Assembly: GCA_009776385.1 (NCBI GenBank)
Contig: WRFT01000126.1
Location: forward strand, 1 to 5,596
Direction of reading: 5' to 3'
From: Clostridia bacterium
GTDB taxonomy: Bacteria; Bacillota; Clostridia; Christensenellales; Aristaeellaceae
DNA length: 5,596 bases
Position 1 is the stretch's first letter. Each line of letters opens with the position of its first letter. A program made the position numbers and the translations under genes. Shown here one piece after another: positions 1 to 5,596 of this stretch. The notes under the pieces were generated by a model that did no database searches, was not told where the DNA came from, and saw only the letters and a program-made list of their open reading frames with translations.

Positions 1-1103
1 ATGCATTGACAGCGCCGGAGACATTCTCCTTTTCCGGCAGCATTGCTAAAAAAGCGTTTTTACCCGCGTATCGGGAGATACTGTCACGCCGTATTCGCGA
101 CGGGTTGGAAACCGATGTGCAAATGCCGTTGCTGGGGCTTCATGTTATCGTAGACGCGGGCAATGGGGCGGGTGGGTTTTTCGCCGATATGCTCGCCTCA
201 CTCGGCGCATGGACCGAAGGCAGCCTTTTTCTGGAACCGGACGGCCGTTTTCCCCATCATGTGCCCAACCCGGAGAATGAACAGGCTATCGCCATGTTGT
301 CCAAGGCGGTTCTTAAACATGGCGCGGATATGGGCGTTATTTTTGACGCGGACTGTGACCGCGCGGCTATAGTCGATCCATCCGGCCGTCCCGTCAACCG
401 CAACAGGCTTATCGCCCTGGTGTCTGCCATTCTGTTGGATAAGGAACCCGGTATAACCATTGTAACCGATTCGGTCACCTCCTCCGGGCTTTCCGATTTT
501 ATCGGAGAATGGGGCGGCGTACATTATCGTTATAAACGCGGGTATCAAAGCGTTATTCGTGAAGCCATGCTTTTAAACCGTCAAGGGGTCAACTGTCCGC
601 TGGCTATCGAAACAAGCGGGCACGCGGCGTTACGCGAAAATCATTTTTTGGATGACGGCATGTATTTGGTAACCATGTTAATCGTAGAGGCCATGCGCAT
701 GAAGCAAGACGGGCGCGTCTTAAGCTCTTTAATTGCAGACTTGAAAGAACCGGCGGAAAGCCGCGAGATACGTCTGCATATCACGAATCCGGATTTCAGA
801 CGCACAGGCTTGGACGCTATAGAAAGAGTGCTGGATTACGCGACGGCTATGGAGTCATGGCATATCGCCCCGGACAACCGGGAAGGGGTACGTATCAGCT
901 ATGATTATGCCGGTGGTATTCACAACGGTTGGTTTCTGCTAAGGCTGTCCGTCCATGACCCGGTGCTTGCCTTAAACGCCGAAAGCGATGTATTGGGCGG
1001 TGTACAGGCAATGCTTACCGATCTTCTGAAGGTTCTTGACGGATGCCCGGGTATCGATTTTACGCCCTTGGTCCAGGGGACCCATGATTTCAGTAACGGT
1101 TGA
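1..1103 (+). CDS. Alpha-D-phosphohexomutase (phosphoglucomutase/phosphomannomutase), 5'-truncated by window
   Basis: This cytoplasmic enzyme moves phosphate between C1 and C6 of glucose or mannose through a bisphosphorylated intermediate, feeding nucleotide-sugar and glycan synthesis. About 366 codons are visible, open to the left edge, whereas the family is usually 450-600 residues. Domain I with the phosphoserine loop is therefore outside the window, and the TTG at 6 is not a real start. Visible are the domain II opening (IVDAGNGAGGFF, about 147-182), the metal-binding loop FDADCDR (342-362, aspartates at 345, 351 and 357), the sugar-binding loop ETSGH (609-623) followed by ENHFLDDG, and the domain IV phosphate-binding segment GWFLLRLSVHDP (927-962). 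The LEPDGRFPHHVPNPE and ETSGH wording resembles the subfamily found in plants and clostridia rather than E. coli Pgm or ManB. Glucose versus mannose preference cannot be decided. The stop is 12 bases before the transketolase gene, suggesting co-transcription. The family is near certain; the substrate is open. Confidence 0.93.
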   Translation, partial: ALTAPETFSFSGSIAKKAFLPAYREILSRRIRDGLETDVQMPLLGLHVIVDAGNGAGGFFADMLASLGAWTEGSLFLEPDGRFPHHVPNPENEQAIAMLSKAVLKHGADMGVIFDADCDRAAIVDPSGRPVNRNRLIALVSAILLDKEPGITIVTDSVTSSGLSDFIGEWGGVHYRYKRGYQSVIREAMLLNRQGVNCPLAIETSGHAALRENHFLDDGMYLVTMLIVEAMRMKQDGRVLSSLIADLKEPAESREIRLHITNPDFRRTGLDAIERVLDYATAMESWHIAPDNREGVRISYDYAGGIHNGWFLLRLSVHDPVLALNAESDVLGGVQAMLTDLLKVLDGCPGIDFTPLVQGTHDFSNG

Positions 1104-1110
1104 AAGGCGG
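1103..1110 (+). promoter_or_regulatory. Ribosome binding site of the transketolase gene
   Basis: The sequence AAAGGCGG is an imperfect Shine-Dalgarno with one mismatch to AAAGGAGG. It begins on the last base of the upstream stop codon TGA (1101-1103). Two ATG codons follow in tandem at 1116 and 1119. The spacing is 5 bases to the first and 8 to the second, so the second ATG is at least as good a start. Overlap with the stop codon fits translational coupling to the phosphohexomutase gene. Confidence 0.7.
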
Positions 1111-1115
1111 TTTTT

Positions 1116-3101
1116 ATGATGGATATTTCCGAGAAAACCATTCACACAATCAGAACGCTCGCGGCAGACATGGTACAAAAAGCGAACAGCGGCCACCCCG
1201 GCGCGCCAATGGGCTTGGCTCCGGCGGGATACGCCCTCTACGCGCACGCCATGAATCATTCCCCCGCTCATCCGGAATGGCTGAACCGCGATCGTTTTGT
1301 GCTGTCAAACGGGCATGCTGGCGCCTTAATATACGCGCTGCTGCATTTGCTGGGGTATCGCTTATCTATGGATGAGCTTCAGTCTTTTCGGCAGGCCGGT
1401 TCCTTAACGCCCGGTCATCCCGAACAGGGGCACACCCCCGGCGTAGATACCTCTACAGGCCCGCTCGGCCAAGGTGTCGCCAATGCGGTAGGCTTTGCTA
1501 TTGCCGAAACCATGCTGGCTGCCAAGTTCAACAGACCCGGTTTTCCGGTAATCGATCATTACACATATGCCATTTGCGGTGACGGCTGTATGATGGAAGG
1601 TGTCTGCGCGGAGGCGGTGTCTCTGGCAGGTACGCTCGCTTTAGGAAAAATGATTTTACTGTACGATGATAACGGTATTTCTATCGAGGGCAGTACGGAC
1701 ATCGCCATGAAAGAAGATATCGGGCTGCGCTTTCAGGCGTATGGATGGCATGTGGTGACGCTTAAAGATGGTCAAGACGATACGGCGATATTACAGGCTA
1801 TCAACGAAGCGAAGCAAGATGCCAGGCCCTCCTTAATTATCACGCCCACCCTCATCGGGTATGGTTGTGAGCAAAAGGAAGGCAAGGCTTCCGCTCACGG
1901 AGAGCCGCTGGGCAAGGAAAACGTCGCCGCCATGAAGCGACGTTTAGGCATGCCGCCGGACGATTTTTATGTAAGTGACGATGTATATCAGCATCTTGCG
2001 CAAGCCGCACAAGCGGGCAACCAAAAAGAAGCGGCCTGGCAGGATTTACTGTGCCGTTATTTCAAAACATATCCGGACATGAAAGACGAATGGAACGCAT
2101 GGTTTGCGTGCGAATTGCCAAAGGATTTGGCCGATGACGAAGCACTGTATGATTTTCCAAAAGCAATGGCCACACGCATTTGCTCATACGAAATGATTCA
2201 GCGGTTAGCCGCACGGATTCCCAATCTGGTGGGGGGCAGCGCGGACCTTGCGCCGTCGAACAAAACCACCATCAACGGCGGCGGAGACTACAGCGCGGAA
2301 AACCGGCTGGGGCGTAATATACATTTCGGTGTGCGGGAACATGCCATGGCCGCTATGGCTAACGGAATGGCGCTGCATGGCGGCTTGCGCGTTTTCTGTT
2401 CTACATTTTTCGTATTCAGCGACTACATGAAAAACGCGATGCGTATGTCTGCGATGATGAAGCTGCCTGTCATCTATATTCTGACGCATGATTCCATTGG
2501 CGTCGGCGAGGACGGGCCGACACATCAGCCGGTAGAGCATCTGGCGGGTCTGCGCGCCATGCCGGGCCTGGATGTTTTCAGACCCGCGGACGGGCATGAA
2601 ACAGCTGCGGCATGGCTCAGCGCGCTTAACCGCCGCCGTCCGACATGCCTGATATTAACGCGGCAGGATCTCCCGTCGTATACAGGCAGCGGGAAAGCCG
2701 CTTTTCGAGGCGCTTATATCTTAAAAGACAGTGACGGCGCTCCCGATATCTTGTTGATGGCCTCCGGCAGCGAGGTGGCGCCGTTGATGGAGGCGCGCGA
2801 GCTTTTCAAGATAAGCGGAGTTGATGCCCGCGTGATATCCGTACCTTGTATGGAGTTGTTTAATGAGCAGGACGAAGCGTACAAGCATCAAGTGATGCCG
2901 CCTCATATGCGCGCGCGCCTGGCAATGGAAGCGGGCTCCGCTATGCCCTGGTATCAATATACGGGGCTGGACGGGTCGGTCATTGCCATGGAGGAATTCG
3001 GTCAATCCGCTCCCGCCGGATTCTTGCTTGAAAAATACGGATTTACCGCCGGGCACGCCGTGAAGGCGGGCGAACAGGTTATTAAGAAAAATAGAGGATG
3101 A
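1116..3101 (+). CDS. tkt: Transketolase, complete
   Basis: This thiamine-diphosphate and divalent-metal enzyme transfers two-carbon ketol units between xylulose 5-phosphate and aldose phosphates in the non-oxidative pentose phosphate pathway; it acts as a cytoplasmic homodimer. Its 661 residues match the usual length (E. coli TktA, 663). Seen in order are SGHPG (His27), SNGHAG (His67), GHPE (His101), TGPLGQG, the cofactor/metal motif GDGCMMEG (155-162) ending in DDNGISI, His261 in SAHGEPLG, the pyrimidine-domain motif FGVREH with the cofactor-activating Glu408, then THDSIGVGEDGPTHQP with His458, Asp466 and His470, and the phosphate-binding arginine in LTRQDLP (about Arg516). The C-terminal domain has EEFGQSAPA and GFTAGHAV. 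No catalytic residue is missing, and the single-chain form separates it from the split transketolases of some anaerobes. The start could be the tandem ATG at 1119, which sits better relative to the ribosome binding site. It lies 12 bases after the phosphohexomutase gene and 25 before the transpeptidase gene. Confidence 0.98.
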   Translation: MMDISEKTIHTIRTLAADMVQKANSGHPGAPMGLAPAGYALYAHAMNHSPAHPEWLNRDRFVLSNGHAGALIYALLHLLGYRLSMDELQSFRQAGSLTPGHPEQGHTPGVDTSTGPLGQGVANAVGFAIAETMLAAKFNRPGFPVIDHYTYAICGDGCMMEGVCAEAVSLAGTLALGKMILLYDDNGISIEGSTDIAMKEDIGLRFQAYGWHVVTLKDGQDDTAILQAINEAKQDARPSLIITPTLIGYGCEQKEGKASAHGEPLGKENVAAMKRRLGMPPDDFYVSDDVYQHLAQAAQAGNQKEAAWQDLLCRYFKTYPDMKDEWNAWFACELPKDLADDEALYDFPKAMATRICSYEMIQRLAARIPNLVGGSADLAPSNKTTINGGGDYSAENRLGRNIHFGVREHAMAAMANGMALHGGLRVFCSTFFVFSDYMKNAMRMSAMMKLPVIYILTHDSIGVGEDGPTHQPVEHLAGLRAMPGLDVFRPADGHETAAAWLSALNRRRPTCLILTRQDLPSYTGSGKAAFRGAYILKDSDGAPDILLMASGSEVAPLMEARELFKISGVDARVISVPCMELFNEQDEAYKHQVMPPHMRARLAMEAGSAMPWYQYTGLDGSVIAMEEFGQSAPAGFLLEKYGFTAGHAVKAGEQVIKKNRG

Positions 3102-3111
3102 CGGATGGTGT

Positions 3112-3120
3112 AAAGGAGAT
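3112..3120 (+). promoter_or_regulatory. Ribosome binding site of the L,D-transpeptidase gene
   Basis: AAAGGAGAT is a strong Shine-Dalgarno. The GGAG core ends at 3118, 8 bases before the ATG at 3127. It fixes that ATG as the start, which also puts a complete signal peptide at the protein's N-terminus. Confidence 0.85.
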
Positions 3121-3126
3121 GAAGAG

Positions 3127-4911
3127 ATGAGACGACACGGCTTACTCGTGATAGTGTGCGTGCTGCTGTGCCTGTTGGCGGTCGCCGTGCCCGTTCATGC
3201 CGAATCACTGCGGTTAACGGGTATACCGAGTCCCGTCATACCCGGATCGCTTTCACAGATAAGCTTTGAAGCCTCCGCTGCAATGACTTTGGATATAATG
3301 GTGCTGGACAGTCAGGGGGTTATTGCCGCCGTCATTGCCAAGGGATATGAAGCCTCTGCCGGTACAACGACGCTGGGGTGGGACGGTCTTTATTTTGGCG
3401 AGCCCATCACGCCCGGGTTTTACCATTTGGTTCTCTCCGGAGGCGGTCTATCGGATATGGGCGAGTTGACAGTGGACGAATCACATGCCATTTTTACGCA
3501 AGTGATGCTGCATAGCCACCTCATCAGCCCCGACTCGCCATTGACCATGGATATCGCGGCAAGTCATGACGCTACGCTGGTCTATTCGCTGTTTAACGCG
3601 GACAACCGCTATATCCTCGGCTCCTGTCCCGTCGGCCAAGAGAGCGTGACTGTCGTTTGGAAAGGTTTTTCCGACGAAAACGGCCGATTAACGCCTTTGG
3701 GGGACTATACACTTGAACTGACGCTTCGAGACGCGTTAACGCATGAGGATATACTCAGCGAACATTACGCTGTGCAGTTGGTACGAAACGATTCATCGGA
3801 TGTTATTGGTAAGAGCGGGGAAACCGAAAAGGAAACCATTACAGCGGAATCTTACGAAGAGCCTCCGCCTGTCTTCACGCCCGCTCACCTCTTGGAACCT
3901 CACTGCCAAGACAAGCATTGTTATTGGTCCACCCCGATGGATATCACCAACGAAGCGGCAGTTTGGGAGATGCTGATGGCACCGATGACTGTCGTGAAGG
4001 GAAATCAAAGGAGGCAGATAAGGTTACTCAGCGAGCCGGATGAAAAATCCGCACTGGTAGGGGATGTGACCTGCGCTACTCAAAGCGTTCATGTACTGGG
4101 AACATTGGATAACGGATGGTCTTATGTGGAAACCTATTCCAGTTCCTTCCATGACAGCAAGATTAAGGCTTGGAACGCGTTGGTACGGGGTTATGTAAAA
4201 ACAGACCAACTAGAAGTAAAAGAACCCGGCAATAAGGAATTCGGTATCGTAGTGGACAAGCTGACACAACGTTTATACATATTCAGAAACGGTAAGCTCA
4301 TCGCTGAACTGCTCTGCTCAACAGGTCTGGGAACCGCCAGACAGCCCTATAATGAAACGCGGTCCGGTGAGTTTTTTTTAATCAGTGCTGTGGGAGAGTT
4401 TGCTTCCGATAATCTGCACTGCCCGATGGCCATACGCTTTAACTCGGGCGATTTAATTCACGAAGTGCCGCATATAGATAACGCGGACGGCTCACCGAAC
4501 TTTCGTACCACGGAACCTAAATTGGGGCAGCGCGCGAGTCATGGTTGTATCCGTGTACAAAGGGTGAAAAACGCCGACGGTATCAACATGAAGTGGATTT
4601 GGGATAATATGTATAGAAACATCGCGAATAAAACGGTGAAGCTGGCCATTTGGGAAGATTTTCCCGGACGGCAGATTCCGCTGCCTTCCGCTGACACTAT
4701 TTTATATTATAATCCGAACGGAGGCTCAAATTACCATCTTCGGGAGGTTTGCTCTGCAGTGAGAGATAAGTTTTTACCGTTAACGCCCTTCCGTTACGGC
4801 GATTTTGAACTGCCTGAATATAAAAAACTGACGGCTTGCCCAAACTGCTGTTCAATTCGCAGGCCGGAGGATATCAGAACCATCAACGAAAAGAACGCCA
4901 TAACCGATTAA
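3127..4911 (+). CDS. Secreted multidomain L,D-transpeptidase (YkuD family)
   Basis: Its likely role is remodelling of peptidoglycan outside the membrane, by 3-3 cross-linking or by attaching or exchanging groups on stem peptides. The 594 residues begin with a signal peptide (RRH, a hydrophobic run at 6-23, probable cleavage VHA|ES after residue 25, no lipobox). Two FlgD-like Ig modules follow (about 28-118 and 120-219), each with a Trp-Asp/Lys-Gly turn (Trp85, Trp178) and a GxYxL strand. After an acidic, proline-containing linker (about 220-258) comes a CYW segment (Cys260, Cys265) and an SH3-like module (about 290-362). The YkuD domain (about 371-500) starts GIVVDKLTQRLYIF and ends in SHGCIRVQ, with nucleophile Cys474 and Arg476. 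The usual His-Gly motif is His445-Glu446. The tail (about 525-580) holds a putative zinc site. There is no membrane anchor; the Ig and SH3-like modules may hold it to the wall. YkuD assignment is firm; reaction and partner are inferred. Confidence 0.93.
   Translation: MRRHGLLVIVCVLLCLLAVAVPVHAESLRLTGIPSPVIPGSLSQISFEASAAMTLDIMVLDSQGVIAAVIAKGYEASAGTTTLGWDGLYFGEPITPGFYHLVLSGGGLSDMGELTVDESHAIFTQVMLHSHLISPDSPLTMDIAASHDATLVYSLFNADNRYILGSCPVGQESVTVVWKGFSDENGRLTPLGDYTLELTLRDALTHEDILSEHYAVQLVRNDSSDVIGKSGETEKETITAESYEEPPPVFTPAHLLEPHCQDKHCYWSTPMDITNEAAVWEMLMAPMTVVKGNQRRQIRLLSEPDEKSALVGDVTCATQSVHVLGTLDNGWSYVETYSSSFHDSKIKAWNALVRGYVKTDQLEVKEPGNKEFGIVVDKLTQRLYIFRNGKLIAELLCSTGLGTARQPYNETRSGEFFLISAVGEFASDNLHCPMAIRFNSGDLIHEVPHIDNADGSPNFRTTEPKLGQRASHGCIRVQRVKNADGINMKWIWDNMYRNIANKTVKLAIWEDFPGRQIPLPSADTILYYNPNGGSNYHLREVCSAVRDKFLPLTPFRYGDFELPEYKKLTACPNCCSIRRPEDIRTINEKNAITD
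4693..4866 (+). other. C-terminal Cys/His module of the L,D-transpeptidase (putative zinc-binding)
   Basis: Residues 523-580 follow the catalytic domain and are not part of the YkuD fold. The segment reads as YYNPNGG, then a His537-x4-Cys542 pair, a stretch with LPLTPFRYGD, and a Cys571-x2-Cys574 pair with a further Cys575. The 28-residue gap between the pairs and the final CPNC knuckle resemble small four-ligand zinc modules such as the Ada N-terminal domain or the YHxxxC...CxxC tails of some secreted nucleases. Metal binding is inferred from ligand spacing only. The cysteines could instead form disulfides outside the cell. I recall similar tails on clostridial secreted proteins but cannot confirm it here. 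Confidence 0.5.
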
Positions 4912-4916
4912 AGTAT

Positions 4917-4924
4917 AGAGGAGG
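4917..4924 (+). promoter_or_regulatory. Ribosome binding site of the alpha/beta hydrolase gene
   Basis: AGAGGAGG is a near-consensus Shine-Dalgarno, 8 bases before the ATG at 4933. An in-frame TTG at 4927 is only 2 bases from the GGAGG core and is too close to be the start, so ATG 4933 is chosen. Confidence 0.85.
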
Positions 4925-4932
4925 CGTTGCCG

Positions 4933-5596
4933 ATGCGGCCGGAATGCCCGCTTGGCGATGAATATGCTCAGCCTTTTTATAAAAAAGGCGGTGACCATGC
5001 CGTACTGTTACTGCACGGCTTTACCGGTACACCCGGGCATATGCGGCCGCTTGGTGAAACCCTGCATCAGCATGGCTTCACTGTGCAAACCGTTACGCTG
5101 CCGGGCCACGGAACACGGCCTGAGGATATGAAAAAAATAACGGCGCAGGACTATATCGCCTTCACGCGCTCCGCTGTGATGGCGTTGCGCCGTGTTCATC
5201 CCCGTGTTTCAGCGGCCGGTTTATCTATGGGCGCGCTTCTGGCGCTCATTGCGGCGGGTGACCCGGGCTTGAACAGTGTCATTTCGTTATCCGCCCCCCT
5301 GCGAGCGCCTTCCGCATTCATGCCTGTTGCGGGTCTCTTGTCCCCATTCATGCCGATAATGAAGTGGCGTGCCCGCCCGCAAGAAGAGGAGACGCCGGCC
5401 ATGAAGGAATACGATTATGGTTATACGGGTTTCCCGCCGCACGCTGCGGCCGAGTTATACCGTGTGATACGCTATGCGCGGCATATCCTGCCCCTAATTC
5501 ATTGTCCCGTTTTAGTGATACAATCCAAAGCGGATAAAACGATATCGCCGGACAGTTCAGATATCATTTTAAAAAGCGTATCCTCCGTGAAAAAAT
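4933..5596 (+). CDS. Alpha/beta hydrolase, Est30-like carboxylesterase or monoacylglycerol lipase, 3'-truncated by window
   Basis: This is probably a cytoplasmic serine esterase acting on short- to medium-chain acyl esters or monoacylglycerols; no signal peptide or membrane segment is seen. The frame is open from the ATG at 4933 to the window end, giving 221 codons of a family usually about 245-260 residues long. It shows the strand AVLLLHGFTGTPG with the oxyanion-hole HGFTG at residues 28-32, the LPGHG turn (about 56-60), and the nucleophile elbow GLSMG with Ser98. A short cap region follows (about 120-180), then the strand CPVLVIQSKADKTISP with the likely catalytic Asp201. The catalytic His would lie in the missing roughly 25-35 residues. 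The pattern is closest to Geobacillus Est30, B. subtilis YvaK and the Bacillus monoacylglycerol lipase, but the natural substrate cannot be told. It starts 21 bases after the transpeptidase gene, so it is likely in the same transcript. Confidence 0.9.
   Translation, partial: MRPECPLGDEYAQPFYKKGGDHAVLLLHGFTGTPGHMRPLGETLHQHGFTVQTVTLPGHGTRPEDMKKITAQDYIAFTRSAVMALRRVHPRVSAAGLSMGALLALIAAGDPGLNSVISLSAPLRAPSAFMPVAGLLSPFMPIMKWRARPQEEETPAMKEYDYGYTGFPPHAAAELYRVIRYARHILPLIHCPVLVIQSKADKTISPDSSDIILKSVSSVKK
4971..4989 (+). repeat. Perfect 8-bp inverted repeat with 3-base loop near the hydrolase start
   Basis: GCCTTTTT (4971-4978) and AAAAAGGC (4982-4989) are exact reverse complements separated by ATA. They lie at codons 13-19 of the hydrolase gene, about 38 bases after its start. 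The stem has only three G-C pairs and no T-run after it, so it is not a convincing terminator. It could form a weak hairpin in the early coding region or simply reflect Phe-Tyr-Lys-Lys codons. Confidence 0.55.

Noticed and set aside
6..8. TTG at position 6 as the start of the phosphohexomutase
   Set aside because: The frame is open to the left edge, no ribosome binding site is visible, and starting here would remove the catalytic serine domain required by the family. The gene simply begins before the window.
198..548. Antisense open frame of 116 codons within the phosphohexomutase gene
   Set aside because: It overlaps the conserved metal-binding region of a certain gene and shows no domain or credible ribosome binding site. 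It is a reverse-strand shadow.
2205..2597. Antisense open frame of 130 codons within the transketolase gene
   Set aside because: It lies wholly opposite a strongly conserved coding region, its translation is low-complexity in style (rich in Arg, His and Gln) and matches no family I recognise.
3102..3126. A promoter or terminator in the transketolase-transpeptidase gap
   Set aside because: The 25-base gap is filled mainly by the ribosome binding site. No inverted repeat or -10/-35 pair can be supported.
4971..4989. Hairpin as a rho-independent terminator after the transpeptidase gene
   Set aside because: It is inside the next coding region, has only three G-C pairs, and is followed by GGCGGTGACC rather than a T-run.
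5008..5402. Antisense open frames opposite the alpha/beta hydrolase
   Set aside because: The + strand frame carries HGFTG, GLSMG and the Asp motif at the right spacing. The reverse frames show no recognisable features.

Overview
The window looks like ordinary chromosomal DNA from a low-to-mid GC Bacillota (Firmicutes) bacterium, probably a Clostridia-type anaerobe. The grounds are strong AGGAGG-type ribosome binding sites, a plant/clostridial-style phosphohexomutase, and a secreted multidomain L,D-transpeptidase of the kind I associate with Clostridia and Christensenellales. The lineage call is inference from protein style, not a measured placement.

All four genes lie on the + strand and are tightly packed. 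(1) Positions 1-1103 hold the 3' two-thirds to three-quarters of an alpha-D-phosphohexomutase (phosphoglucomutase/phosphomannomutase); its start and catalytic serine lie before the window. (2) Positions 1116-3101 hold a complete transketolase of 661 residues with all expected catalytic histidines, the thiamine diphosphate motif and the catalytic glutamate. (3) Positions 3127-4911 hold a complete secreted protein of 594 residues: signal peptide, two FlgD-like Ig modules, an SH3-like module, a YkuD L,D-transpeptidase domain and a small C-terminal Cys/His module. (4) Positions 4933-5596 hold the 5' part of a cytoplasmic alpha/beta hydrolase of the Est30-like carboxylesterase/monoacylglycerol lipase type, cut off by the window end before its catalytic histidine.

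The gaps between genes are 12, 25 and 21 bases. Each downstream gene has its own Shine-Dalgarno sequence, and no terminator is visible between them, so the four are most simply read as one transcription unit. The first two supply sugar phosphates (hexose-phosphate isomerisation and the non-oxidative pentose phosphate pathway) and the third remodels peptidoglycan outside the cell. A link between sugar-phosphate supply and envelope building is plausible but is not shown by the sequence.

I found no RNA gene, mobile element, CRISPR array, attachment site or gene-free stretch above 300 bases. I do not see a clearly new multi-gene system. The part most worth a second look is the transpeptidase, because of its C-terminal putative metal-binding module, its variant active-site motif and the conserved-looking CYW segment before the SH3-like module.
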